Below are positions 52,001 to 60,235 of a stretch of 64,000 nucleotides of DNA, in pieces. Each line of letters starts with the position of its first letter. The stretch's first letter is position 1. Both the position numbers and the translations under genes were made by a program. Under the pieces are notes generated by a model that was not told the origin of the DNA, did not search any database, and was given only the letters and a program-made list of their open reading frames with translations. The stretch is from Ancylobacter novellus DSM 506 (GTDB taxonomy: Bacteria > Pseudomonadota > Alphaproteobacteria > Rhizobiales > Xanthobacteraceae), in NCBI RefSeq assembly GCF_000092925.1, contig NC_014217.1:930001-994000 (forward strand). Direction: 5' to 3'.

Positions 52001-54445
52001 GTCGCGGCGGGCTGGGGGCCGGGCGCCTATGCGCTCGCGTTCCTGCACCGGCCGCTGGATGTGGCTGCCGGCCGCAATCCCGGCCGCGCCATCGGCCTCG
52101 CCTGGTTCGGCGTCGACCGCGCCCAGCGCGTGCTCGACGTGGCGCTCGACGCGCCGGCGCTGGCGCGGCCGGAGACGACGCTCTCCGTGCCGGTCAGCGT
52201 ATCGGGGCCGGGACGCGGCAGTGAGGCCTTCGTCACGGTCGCGCTGGTCGATGTCGGCATCCTCAACCTGACCGGCTTCAAGACGCCCGACCCGGACGGC
52301 TTCTATCTCGGCCAGCGTGCGCTCGGCACCGAGGTGCGCGACTTCTACGGCCAGCTCATCGACGGCATGCTCGGCGCGCGCGGCCGCCTGCGCTCGGGCG
52401 GCGATGCGATGGACGCCGGCCTGCAGGCCGAGCCGCCCACCCAGCCGCCGCTCGCTCTGTTCTCGGGCCTTGTGAAGCTCGATGCCGAGGGCAAGGGCAC
52501 GGTCGATTTCGCCCTGCCGCCGTTCGACGGGACGGGAAAGTTGATGGCCGTGGCGTGGTCCGGCGCGGCGGTGGGCCATGCCGAGAAGGACATCATCATC
52601 CGCGATCCCGTGGTGCTGACGGCGACGCTGCCGCGCTTCCTCGCCTCGGGCGACAAGTCGACGCTCAACCTCGCCATCACCAATGTCGACGGTGAGGCGG
52701 GCGACTATGCGCTTGACGTGATGACCGATGGCCCGGTCTCGGTTCCGAGCGCGCCGAAGACGGTGCCACTCGCCAAGGGCGGACGGCAGGGCTTCAATTT
52801 GCAGCTTGCCGGCACGGGGCTCGGTGAGGCCAAGGTCTCGGTACGGCTCTCCGGTCCCGCCGGGCTGAATGTCGTCCGCGACTACCGGCTGAACGTGCGC
52901 CCGGCCTATCCGCCGATCTCCCGCCGCAATATCGAGAGCATCGCGCCCGGCGCCTCGATCACGCTCAGCCGCGACCTCGTCGCCGATCTCGTGCCGGGCA
53001 CGGGCGGCGTCACCGTCTTCGCCGGGCTCGACCCGGCGCTCGACGCGCCGGCGCTGATCGGCGCGCTTGATCGCTATCCGTTCGCCTGCTCGGAGCAGCT
53101 CACCAGCCGCGCGCTGCCGCTGCTCTACTTGAGCGACTTCGGCGGGCCGGAGCGGTTCCGGCTGAAGCAGGAGCCGGCCGAGACCATCCGCAACGCCATC
53201 GCCCGGCTGGTCGCCCGGCAGGGCTCGGATGGCTCCTTCGGCCTGTGGGAGGCGGGCGGCAACGATCTGTGGCTCGATTCCTACGTGACCGACTTCCTCA
53301 CCCGCGCCCGCGAGAAGGGCTACGAGGTGCCGGAGCAACCCTTCTCCATGGCGCTGGACCGGCTGCGCAACGCGCTCGCCTATGCCACCGAGGGCGCGAC
53401 CGACGACGGCACGGCCTATGCCATCTATGTGCTGGCGCGGAACGGAAGGGCGCCGCTCGGCGACCTCCGCTATGTCGCCGACGCCAAGCTCGACGCGGTG
53501 GAGAGCCCGATGGCGCGCGGCCAACTCGCCGCGGCACTCGCCATGCTCGGCGACAAGAAGCGCGCCGAGACCGTGTTCGGCGCCGCGCTGGAGTTGCTGC
53601 CCGACGCGCCGGAGACCATCACCTCCGGCCGGCCGGACTTCGGCTCGATCCTGCGCGATGCCGCAGGCGTGGCGACGCTGGCCTCCGAGGCGGGCTTCAC
53701 CGGCACGGCGCGCACGGCGCGGGCGCGGCTCGCCACTGCCTTCGTCGATGCCGGCCCGACCTCGACGCAGGAAGATGCCTGGTTGCTGCTCGCCGCCCGC
53801 GCGGCGCGCGAGGGCAAGGGGATCGCGGTGGACATCGACGGCGTGGCGCATTCCGGCATCTATGAGCGCTCGCTCACCCCGGAGGAGCTGGCCAAGCCGA
53901 TCGTCCTCACCAATCGCGGCACGGCGCCGCTCGACGTCGTCGTCTCCATCGACGGGCCGCCGAGCTCGCCCGAGCCGGCGGCGGAGGACGGCTTCACCCT
54001 GACGCGCAGCTATTACACGCTCGACGGCCAGCCGGCCGATCCCGCCAAGGTGGCGCAGAACACGCGGCTCGTCGTGGTGCTGGAGGCGGAGGAGGACGAG
54101 GCGGCGCCGAGCCATGTGCTGCTCGTCGACTACCTGCCGGCCGGCTTCGAGATCGACAATCCGAACCTTGCCGTCGGCTCTGACGCCGGCGCGCTGGCCT
54201 GGCTCGGCGACACCAGCCAGCCCTCGCATGCTGAGTTCCGCGACGCCTTCTTCGCCGCCGCCTTCGATCTGACGCAGGTTGGCGAGGAGGAGGAAGGCGA
54301 AGTGCTGCGCGTCGCCTATATCGTGCGGGCCGTCTCGCCGGGCACCTATGCCCATCCGCCGGCGACGATCGAGGACATGTACCGCCCCGGCCGCTATGCC
54401 CGCACCGAGGCGGGCACGACCGAAGTGACGGGTGGTTCGAAGTGA
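49082..54445 (+). CDS. Bacterial alpha-2-macroglobulin family protein with thioester motif
   Basis: About 1787 residues from the ATG at 49082; further in-frame starts upstream to 48977 lack a signal. A signal peptide of ~31 residues (LVLLAAPAIAQ) has no lipobox Cys. A Lys/Ala/Pro linker and a short TPR-like segment (about 125-170, ALAAGDARTAAEIYGKLARATPNDAGAW) precede MG-type beta domains. The thioester site CSEQ is at 1336-1339 (FACSEQLTSRALP), and the toroid helical domain follows (IARLVARQGSDGSFGLWEAGG). Bacterial A2Ms trap proteases in the periplasm. The gene is followed 13 bases later by pbpC, the classic A2M-PBP1C pairing thought to repair and protect the envelope after attack. Confidence 0.93.
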   Translation: MVALSSAFSKLARGLGGSLILVLLAAPAIAQAPPLKQTVKQGAAATQPAKPTQPAKPAQAAAPAPVQDALPKTYSRPDLVEAARRLQALLQRDREPLGKPAAQLRKDADAALAAGDARTAAEIYGKLARATPNDAGAWLRFARALARIKPNDNESADTFIERAQAAAFLAYRSATTRVTQADALFAIGHFYDQRSLWRPALDTLATALTYANVPDQRAFYDKLREERGFRILDYSVDSDASNPRICVQFSEPLATGGLDFSSYVTLKGPNGPVDKPAVMAEESQLCVEGLKHGESYDVKLRQGLPSSVAAEPLRETADLTIYVRDRKPGVRFTGRNYVLPRSGPRGIPVVSVNTTRVGVELYRIGDRSLIPTAIDGDFRRDLGGYDLQQLKDSRGELVFKGELETSSPLNEDVTTSFPVDEAAPTLSPGVYVLAARPAGEALDPNDEWSTRSTQWFVVSDLGLTALSGSNGLTVLVRALGTAQPLDGVELRLLAKSNEVLATARTDATGAAKFDSGLVRGKEGFAPAVIVAQAKEGDYAFLSLDDQAFDLTDRGVGGRAVPERMDAFVTTERGVYRSNETVHVTALLRDPQVQAVTGVPLTLMLKRPDGVEERRVLAEDAGAGGRTVDFALMGDAMTGTWRVEAYADPRGAPVGSTTFLLEDYVPERLALDLSSTATSIAPKMPVSVAADGRWLFGPPAAGLDLSGEIEVRIADARPGLPGWRFGRADDGYTTVREPLADAPVTDAQGKASLSVALPQLSSTARPLEAEIFVSLDEGGGRAVRRSLVLPVQPVGNGIGVKPLFDGKGPGENSQAGFEVQGFDAAGKPVAVAGAQWALYRIETRYQWYRLGGNWDFEPVESIAKVADGKLDLAAGAPARLDVPVGWGRYRLEVTDGKLTTAVRFEAGWGGGATADAPDRLEVGLDKAQYAAGEPMKVNLTSRYAGSATVLIVGDGVLASKTVDVPAGDSAVEFPVAAGWGPGAYALAFLHRPLDVAAGRNPGRAIGLAWFGVDRAQRVLDVALDAPALARPETTLSVPVSVSGPGRGSEAFVTVALVDVGILNLTGFKTPDPDGFYLGQRALGTEVRDFYGQLIDGMLGARGRLRSGGDAMDAGLQAEPPTQPPLALFSGLVKLDAEGKGTVDFALPPFDGTGKLMAVAWSGAAVGHAEKDIIIRDPVVLTATLPRFLASGDKSTLNLAITNVDGEAGDYALDVMTDGPVSVPSAPKTVPLAKGGRQGFNLQLAGTGLGEAKVSVRLSGPAGLNVVRDYRLNVRPAYPPISRRNIESIAPGASITLSRDLVADLVPGTGGVTVFAGLDPALDAPALIGALDRYPFACSEQLTSRALPLLYLSDFGGPERFRLKQEPAETIRNAIARLVARQGSDGSFGLWEAGGNDLWLDSYVTDFLTRAREKGYEVPEQPFSMALDRLRNALAYATEGATDDGTAYAIYVLARNGRAPLGDLRYVADAKLDAVESPMARGQLAAALAMLGDKKRAETVFGAALELLPDAPETITSGRPDFGSILRDAAGVATLASEAGFTGTARTARARLATAFVDAGPTSTQEDAWLLLAARAAREGKGIAVDIDGVAHSGIYERSLTPEELAKPIVLTNRGTAPLDVVVSIDGPPSSPEPAAEDGFTLTRSYYTLDGQPADPAKVAQNTRLVVVLEAEEDEAAPSHVLLVDYLPAGFEIDNPNLAVGSDAGALAWLGDTSQPSHAEFRDAFFAAAFDLTQVGEEEEGEVLRVAYIVRAVSPGTYAHPPATIEDMYRPGRYARTEAGTTEVTGGSK

Positions 54446-54458
54446 AAAGGATCGCCAA

Positions 54459-56564
54459 ATGAGACGGGTGCTTGCCCGCATGGCCGGCATCGCGCTTCTC
54501 GGCGCGATGCTGCTGGCGGGCGGTGCCTATGCCTGGATCATGGGCGTGCGCGCGGCAGCTCCGCCGGCGCCCGCGCTGGCTTATTCCGTGGAGGTGTTGG
54601 ACCGCGACGGCCGGCTATTGCGGCCCTTCGCCTTGGATGACGGGCGCTGGCGGCTGCAGGTCCAGCCCGGCGAGGTGGACCGGCGCTTCCTCGACATGCT
54701 CGTCGCCTATGAGGACAAGCGCTTCTATTCGCATCCCGGCGTCGATCCGCTGGCGATGATCCGTGCGGCGGGCCAGATGCTGCTGCACGGCCAGATCATC
54801 TCTGGCGGCTCGACGCTGACCATGCAGGTGGCGCGGCTTATGGAGCCGCGCGCGGCGCGCACCTTCTCCGCCAAGCTGCGCGAGATGCGCCGCGCCATCG
54901 AGCTGGAGGCGCGGCTGTCCAAGCGCGAGATCCTCGCGCTCTACCTCGCCCTCGCGCCCTATGGCGGCAACATCGAGGGCGTACGCGCAGCAAGCCTCGC
55001 CTATTTCGGCAAGGAACCGCGCCGGCTCTCGCTGGCGGAGGCAGCACTTCTGGTCGCCCTGCCGCAGGCACCGGAATCGCGAAGGCCGGACCGCCACCCG
55101 GAACGCGCCGCCTGGGCTCGCGATCATGTGCTGGCGCGGCTGAAGGCGGCGGGCCTTTATAACGAGCCGGAGGCCGAGTTCGCCGCGCGCCAGCCGATCC
55201 CGCGCGAGCGCATCGCCATGCCCATGCTCGCCGCTCATGCGGCGGAGGCAGCGCGGCGCGAGCGCCCGGCGGCGCAGACGCACCGCCTCGCCATCGACGC
55301 CGTGGCGCAGACGCGGCTTGAGGAACTGGCGCGCGAGCGCGTGCGGGAGCTCGGCACGGGCGTCTCGCTCGCCCTGGTGATGGTGGACAATGGCAGCGGC
55401 GAGGTGCTGGTGCGTGTCAGCGGCGCCGATCCCTTGGACGCCGCGCGCGCCGGGGCAGTCGACCTCACCCGCGCCATCCGCTCTCCCGGCTCGACGCTGA
55501 AGCCCTTCATCTATGGCCTTGCCTTCGAGGACGGCCTCGCCCATCCCGAGACACTGATCGACGATCGCCCGGCGCGCTTCGGCGCCTATCGGCCGCGCAA
55601 TTTCGACCGCGACTACCAGGGCACGGTGTCGGTGAAGCAGGCGCTGCAACTCTCGCTGAACGTGCCGGCGGTGGTGCTGTTGCAGGCGGTCGGCCCGCAG
55701 CGCCTCGCCAGCCGGCTGGGGCAGGCGGGCTTCGCGCTGAGCCTGCCGCCCGGCGAGGTGCCGGGACTGGCGGTCGGGCTCGGCGGCGTGGGGGTGAGCC
55801 TCGACGCGCTGGCCGGGCTCTATGCCGGCATCGCCAATGGCGGGCAGGCGCATGCCTTGCGCGAACGCATGGACGGCGCGGTGACGGGAGGGGAGGGAAC
55901 GCGGCGGCTGATGAGCCAGGTCGCGGCCTGGTATCTCGCCCAGGCGCTGGCCGGCACGCCGGCGCCGCGCAACGAGCGGGTGGGGCGCATCGCCTTCAAG
56001 ACCGGCACGTCCTTCGGCTATCGCGATGCCTGGGCGGTCGGCTTCGACGGGCGGCGGACGATCGCGGTATGGGTGGGGCGGCCGGACGGTCAGCCGGTGC
56101 CGGGGATGATCGGGCGCGAGGCGGCGGCGCCGATCCTGTTCGAGGCCTTCGCCCGGCTGGTGACCCGTCCGGTGCCGTTTGGCCCGCCGCCGCGCGAGGC
56201 GCTGAACGCACGAAACGCCGACCTGCCGCCACCTCTCCGGCAGTTCGGCCGAATGGCGGGCAGGGGCGGCGTTGGTGATGGACCGAAAATTTCGTTCCCG
56301 CCCGACGGGGCGAGCCTCGAGCACCTGGCGGGCGAGCCGCTGGCGCTGAAAGTGAGCGGCGGCACGGGCCGCCTCACGATCTTCGTCGATGGCGTGCCGG
56401 CCGGCGAGCCCGCACTGGCGGCCACCTATTTCTGGCAGCCGTCGGGCGCGGGCTTCGTGCGCCTGACCGTCATGGACGCCGCTGGCGCGAGTGACAGCGT
56501 CAGCTTACGTATTCGCGAGCCGGCAGGGGTTGCCGACGCGACGGGACTACTCAGCGGCCGCTGA
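54459..56564 (+). CDS. pbpC: Penicillin-binding protein 1C (bifunctional glycosyltransferase/transpeptidase)
   Basis: 701 residues from the ATG at 54459. A signal anchor (residues about 7-30) is followed by a GT51 transglycosylase domain with catalytic Glu85 in AYEDKRFYSHPGVD and ISGGSTLTMQVARL (114-127). The transpeptidase domain has the active-site Ser345-x-x-Lys348 in SPGSTLKPF, SLN at 399-401, and KTG at 514-516 (FKTGTSFGYRDAW). A short C-terminal beta domain of BiPBP_C type (IFVDGVPAGEP..., ~640-690) is typical of PBP1C. It is translated with the A2M gene just upstream. The last 14 bases overlap a convergent DUF1127 gene. Confidence 0.95.
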   Translation: MRRVLARMAGIALLGAMLLAGGAYAWIMGVRAAAPPAPALAYSVEVLDRDGRLLRPFALDDGRWRLQVQPGEVDRRFLDMLVAYEDKRFYSHPGVDPLAMIRAAGQMLLHGQIISGGSTLTMQVARLMEPRAARTFSAKLREMRRAIELEARLSKREILALYLALAPYGGNIEGVRAASLAYFGKEPRRLSLAEAALLVALPQAPESRRPDRHPERAAWARDHVLARLKAAGLYNEPEAEFAARQPIPRERIAMPMLAAHAAEAARRERPAAQTHRLAIDAVAQTRLEELARERVRELGTGVSLALVMVDNGSGEVLVRVSGADPLDAARAGAVDLTRAIRSPGSTLKPFIYGLAFEDGLAHPETLIDDRPARFGAYRPRNFDRDYQGTVSVKQALQLSLNVPAVVLLQAVGPQRLASRLGQAGFALSLPPGEVPGLAVGLGGVGVSLDALAGLYAGIANGGQAHALRERMDGAVTGGEGTRRLMSQVAAWYLAQALAGTPAPRNERVGRIAFKTGTSFGYRDAWAVGFDGRRTIAVWVGRPDGQPVPGMIGREAAAPILFEAFARLVTRPVPFGPPPREALNARNADLPPPLRQFGRMAGRGGVGDGPKISFPPDGASLEHLAGEPLALKVSGGTGRLTIFVDGVPAGEPALAATYFWQPSGAGFVRLTVMDAAGASDSVSLRIREPAGVADATGLLSGR

Positions 56565-56757
56565 TGGCGACGCGGGCGATGTCCTGGCGGGTCAGGCCGC
56601 GCTTGGCGAGGGCCGCGTCGGAAAGGCGCGACAGGGTCTCGTAGCGGCGGGCGATGCGATGGCCTTCACCAACCGCCTCGAAGAAGGCGACGACGCCAGT
56701 GGCGACGCGGGAGAAGAAGTCCGGCGAGGTGTGACGGGTAAGGGTAGCGGTGTTCAT
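56551..56757 (-). CDS. DUF1127 (YjiS-like) small protein
   Basis: A 68-residue protein from the ATG at 56757. The C-terminal YETLSRLSDAALAKRGLTRQDIARVAI is the DUF1127 core: a short Arg-rich segment ending with the LxxLGLTRxDI-like motif. The N-terminus (MNTATLTRHTSPDFF) is less conserved. DUF1127 proteins are small RNA-binding or regulatory factors in alphaproteobacteria, linked to phosphate and stress responses in a few species. It overlaps the pbpC 3' end by 14 bases on the opposite strand. A CtrA-type TTAA-N7-TTAA box lies about 150 bases upstream. Confidence 0.85.
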   Translation of the reverse strand: MNTATLTRHTSPDFFSRVATGVVAFFEAVGEGHRIARRYETLSRLSDAALAKRGLTRQDIARVAISGR

Positions 56758-57301
56758 CTGGGCCTCCAAGCCTAGGTAGGTATCTTGTATGCCAGGAATA
56801 TAGACGCTTCTTCGCACCGCAAAAGGCGAGATGCTGCATGACAGCACTGAGGCCGACGCATGGGTTGTTGGGCCGTTCCTGCCCCGTTTTCGGGATGCTC
56901 AGCGTGATTAAGCGCGGATTAACCACGATAAAGGTATTAACGTAGTCATTATGAACGTGTACAGCCTAATATTGCGACTAGGGATTGAAATCGAGATATG
57001 CTCTCAGGGCGGGCGTGGATTGCCGTTGCGGCATGGATAGATTGCCTCGGCCGTGGGTCAGCTCACGGGGAGGGGCAATGGAGTTCAGCCCAAGCGGAAT
57101 CGGCCGGTGCTGGAGAGGCGGGATTCGAGATTCTGGTCGCTGCTGGTGACCGGCGAATGAGAGCCGGCAGATAAATCCACACGGGGGTAGACCGCGCTCG
57201 AATGAGACGCTATATCCCCCGCGTTCGCCGCCGGGTTTGCACAACCGGACGCCGATATTGTGAAACCGAGCCGAAACTGCTTGTGTTTTCAATAGCTTCG
57301 G
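56758..57301. other. Intergenic region upstream of DUF1127 gene and tRNA-Gln
   Basis: About 540 bases with no credible protein gene. It includes the CtrA-type box at 56908-56923, a further TTAAC at about 56937, and AT-rich stretches that could carry promoters for the minus-strand DUF1127 gene and for tRNA-Gln. No terminator or small RNA was recognised with confidence. Confidence 0.45.
56908..56923. promoter_or_regulatory. CtrA-type binding box (TTAA-N7-TTAAC)
   Basis: TTAA (56908-56911), GCGCGGA, TTAA (56919-56922) then C: the full consensus for the cell-cycle regulator CtrA in Caulobacter and Rhizobiales. It is ~150 bases upstream of the DUF1127 start. A further TTAAC is nearby at 56937-56941. 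Confidence 0.65.
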
Positions 57302-57375
57302 TGGGGGATAGTTTAACGGTAGAACTGCGGACTCTGACTCCGTTAGTCCAGGTTCGAATCCTGGTCCCCCAGCCA
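57302..57375 (+). tRNA. tRNA-Gln (anticodon CTG)
   Basis: Acceptor TGGGGGA pairs with TCCCCCA, discriminator G and encoded CCA. The anticodon arm GCGGA-CTCTGAC-TCCGT gives anticodon CTG (reads CAG). The T arm CCAGG-TTCGAAT-CCTGG is normal. The initial T is usual for tRNA-Gln. Confidence 0.97.
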
Positions 57376-57464
57376 ACCTCTCAATAACATCAATACGTTA
57401 GCGAACAGGTCTCCGCCCGTGGCGTCGCCATGCCGCGCGACCGCACCGATGTCGGCCTTCCGCG

Positions 57465-57917
57465 CTACTTGTAATAGCCGACGCCGCAGACGAGATCGCC
57501 GATCCGGGTGACGTAGCTTTCCTTCGCGGCCGGCTGGCTCTCGCCGGGGCGGGGAAAAGCGTAGGCCACGGAGCTTACCTGCCCCTCACGGGCGCTGCTC
57601 ATGATCTCCTTGCCGAACGCCTTGCCGTTGGCGTCCTTCAGCTCGTTGAGATTGCCGCCAAGCATCGCCGGATTGGCGTGCGCCAGCGATGTGCCGTCGA
57701 GGCTGTTGCAGAACACGTAGAGATCGCGGTCCCGGAACCCGTCCGTCCCCTTGTTGAAAGCAGCCAGGGCAGCGGCCTGGTCGACCTTCAGTGCTGCCAC
57801 GGCGCGCTCCAGCATCGCTCTGGCCTCCTGGGCCGAACCGAATTGCTGGGCGGACAAAGCGCTCGAAAACAGCAGGAAGGAAAGCAGCGAAATCGCCAGC
57901 GTTGCGGCGTGAGACAT
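57465..57917 (-). CDS. Exported Cache-like single-domain protein
   Basis: 150 residues from the ATG at 57917, where a signal peptide (LAISLLSFLLFSSALSAQ) begins; the upstream extension lacks a signal. The mature protein reads EARAMLERAVAALKVDQAAALAAFNKGTDGFRDRDLYVFCNSLDGTSLAHANPAMLGGNL..., the pattern of small single-Cache sensor domains (DLYVFC...DGxxLAHxNPxxxG). It may bind a ligand in the periplasm. The gene follows the histidine kinase by 85 bases on the same strand, so a role as ligand-binding accessory of that kinase is possible but not shown. Confidence 0.82.
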   Translation of the reverse strand: MSHAATLAISLLSFLLFSSALSAQQFGSAQEARAMLERAVAALKVDQAAALAAFNKGTDGFRDRDLYVFCNSLDGTSLAHANPAMLGGNLNELKDANGKAFGKEIMSSAREGQVSSVAYAFPRPGESQPAAKESYVTRIGDLVCGVGYYK

Positions 57918-58002
57918 GGTTTCTCCCCCCGAAGACCATGCGAACTTTAATAGCTTTCCGCTCCGGCAACAGCAATCCGGCTGGCTGGGCATCGAGCGCC
58001 AC

Positions 58003-59280
58003 TCAGGCGTCGAGATAGGTCCGCTGTTCCACCGCCGGAAGGCTGACGCGCTGCCCCAGTCCGCCGGCGGCGAGATTGCTCAGCGAGAGCGATCCTCCGT
58101 TGTTCACGATGATCTCCCGCGCGATCGCCAGGCCCAGGCCGGCGCCGGGCACGGGTGCGCCTCGTGCCGGATCGACGCGGAAGAACGGCTCGAAGACACG
58201 GTCGAGCAGTTCCGGCGGAATGCCCGGCCCGTGATCCTCGATCCGCACCAGGGCCTCGCCCTCGCAGGCGCCGACCGAGACCCGCGCCTCGCGCCCATGC
58301 GTCGCGGCATTGATCGTCAGGTTGCGAATGGCGCGCTTGAGGGCCAGCGGCCGGGCGATCACCGTCACCGGTGCCGAGGCGGTGAGCGCGACCGGCATGC
58401 CGATCTCGCGCAACTCGGCCACCACCTCGCCGACCAGCGCGTCCAGCGGAACCTGCATCTGCGCCGGCGTCTCGACCTCTTCGCGAACCAGGCGAATGGC
58501 ACCGTCGGCAATGTGGTCGAGCTCGTTGAGATCGGCGATCCAGGCGTCACGCTGATCCTCGTCGAGGAACTCCGCGCGCAGCCGCATGCGGGTCATCGGC
58601 GTGCGCAGGTCGTGCCCCGCGGCTGCGACGAGGCGGACGCGGCTCTCCATCGCCGCCTTCAGCCGCGAGGACAGGAGGTTGATGGCGCGCGCGGCGGCCC
58701 GCACCTCCGTGGGGCCTTGCTCGCGCAGCGGAGCCAACTCGCCGTGCGGGCCGATGGCGGCAGCCGTGCGCTCCAGCAGCGCGAGCGGCGCGGTGAGGCG
58801 CCGGACGGCGAACACCATGACGGCGGTCGTGCCGAGGGCGAGCATCAGCGCCCACCCCGCCAGCGCCCAGCCCGGATGCTCCGGCGCGGGCATCATGGGT
58901 ATGGGCATGAGCAGCCAGCGGCCGTCCGAGAGCGAGGAGATGACGGGCGAACGGGCATCGGGGGGATCGCTGACCACGACCTGCCGGCTGTCGCCCAAGC
59001 GCGACAGGGCGGCATTGATCCCGTGCGTCGGAGCCTTTGCCACAGATCCGCCGGCGGGTGCGGTCTTCACGCCGACGAACGCACCTTGCGGGATCGGGGG
59101 CGCGTCCGGGTGGGCCTCGATCAGCCTGGACATCAGGACGATCTGGGCGGCGAGCGCGTCCTCGGCCGCCTCGAACTGGGGCGGCGAGAGCAGTGCGAAG
59201 GACAGGCCCGTGGCCAGCAGCACCACCAGCAAGACGGCGCCGGCCAGAAAGCCGGTGAGCTTGGCCCGCAGCGTGTTCAC
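58003..59280 (-). CDS. Sensor histidine kinase (CpxA/EnvZ-like)
   Basis: 425 residues. Topology: TM1 about 8-32, a periplasmic loop of ~105 residues (33-138), TM2 about 139-160, HAMP about 161-212, then dimerisation with phospho-acceptor His223 (AAAGHDLRTPMTRMRLRAEFL), followed by the ATPase domain with N box NLTINAATHG, G1 DHGPGIP and G2 GAGLGLAIAREI. The start overlaps the response-regulator stop by ATGA, showing translational coupling in the intact version of that gene. Neighbours (Spy-like protein divergent, Cache-like protein downstream) suggest envelope or small-ligand sensing. Confidence 0.92.
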   Translation of the reverse strand: MNTLRAKLTGFLAGAVLLVVLLATGLSFALLSPPQFEAAEDALAAQIVLMSRLIEAHPDAPPIPQGAFVGVKTAPAGGSVAKAPTHGINAALSRLGDSRQVVVSDPPDARSPVISSLSDGRWLLMPIPMMPAPEHPGWALAGWALMLALGTTAVMVFAVRRLTAPLALLERTAAAIGPHGELAPLREQGPTEVRAAARAINLLSSRLKAAMESRVRLVAAAGHDLRTPMTRMRLRAEFLDEDQRDAWIADLNELDHIADGAIRLVREEVETPAQMQVPLDALVGEVVAELREIGMPVALTASAPVTVIARPLALKRAIRNLTINAATHGREARVSVGACEGEALVRIEDHGPGIPPELLDRVFEPFFRVDPARGAPVPGAGLGLAIAREIIVNNGGSLSLSNLAAGGLGQRVSLPAVEQRTYLDA

Positions 59281-60040
59281 GGCGCGTCCTGTCCATGGCT
59301 GGGGCGCGCCTCGCCGCCCTCGACCTTCACCGCCAGCTGGTAGCCGCCATTGCGCAGCGTCTTGAACATCTGGAAGCTGCCGGCGTCGCCGAGCTTGCGC
59401 CGCAGGCGGCTCATCAGCACGTCGATCGAACGATCGAACGATCGAACGCCACCGCGTTGCGGCCCTGGGTGATGTCGAGCAATTGGTCGCGCGAGAGCAT
59501 GCGGCCCGGCCGCTCGAGAATGGCCATGAGCAGGTCGAATTCGGCGGCGGTCAGCGGAACCTCCACGCCGTCGGCGTCCACGACGCTGCGCGTTACCGGG
59601 CTCGCGCTGAAGCGGCCGAAGCGGAAGCTGTGCTGTGGCCCTGTGCCGGCCGCCTCGACCGCGGAGGTCCGGCGCATCACCGCGCGGATGCGCGCCACCA
59701 GTTCGCGCGGATTGAACGGCTTGCCGAGATAGTCGTCGGCGCCGACCTCTAGTCCAATGATGCGGTCGACATCCTCCTTCAGCGCGGTGAGCAGGATGAT
59801 CGGCACGCGCGAGCGCGCCCGCAGCGAGCGGCACAGGTCGAGGCCGGAAATGTCCGGCAGCATCAGGTCGAGGACGACGAGGTCGATGCGTCCGGCGGCA
59901 AGGCAGCGTTCGGCGCTGCGCCCGTCTTCGGCCAGCGTGACGCGAAAGCGCTGCCCCTGAAGATAGCGCCCGAGCAGCCTGCGGATCTCCCGGTCGTCGT
60001 CGACCACGAGCACATGCGGATTGTTCTCCACGAACTTCAT
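59277..60040 (-). pseudogene. OmpR-family response regulator, frameshifted by an 8-base repeat unit
   Basis: Frame 1 from the ATG at 60040 encodes the receiver domain (acidic Asp14-Asp15, phospho-acceptor Asp58, Lys107 of LGKPF) and the start of the winged helix, then reads VRSTC and stops at 59414 (208 residues). The end of a normal OmpR domain (SIDVLMSRLRRKLGDAG... to GGYQLAV) is present in another frame, down to 59277. The break falls on a triple CGATCGAA repeat (59423-59446). Removing one unit restores a 251-residue protein whose TGA overlaps the kinase ATG. As written, the recognition helix is lost. It may be a slippage-switch allele, a recent mutation, or a sequencing error. Confidence 0.88.
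59423..59446. repeat. Triple tandem octamer (CGATCGAA)3 in the response-regulator gene
   Basis: Three exact consecutive copies of CGATCGAA. Two copies would keep the reading frame, three shift it. The unit contains the palindrome CGATCG. Copy-number change by slipped-strand pairing would toggle the full-length and truncated forms. Confidence 0.95.
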
Positions 60041-60235
60041 CCCGAAAGCACGATGTCCCGGCTGCCCTAGCGGATGCCGGCGCTTCTCACCGGAAAGAAT
60101 GGCAACTCAGTGTTGCTGAAGGCGCTTCGGCAACGTTGGGATACAAAACGTCTCGCGCCGGAAATACTCCGACCTGAAAAGGAAACGCGGCCGCTTCAGC
60201 TTGTCCTCGCTCGACAACGAAGACAGGAGCGGGAA

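Noticed and set aside
51161..54490. 1109-codon minus-strand open frame opposite the alpha-2-macroglobulin gene
   Set aside because: Antisense shadow: low-complexity Arg/Ala-rich translation with no recognisable motif, while the plus strand has a full A2M with CSEQ thioester.
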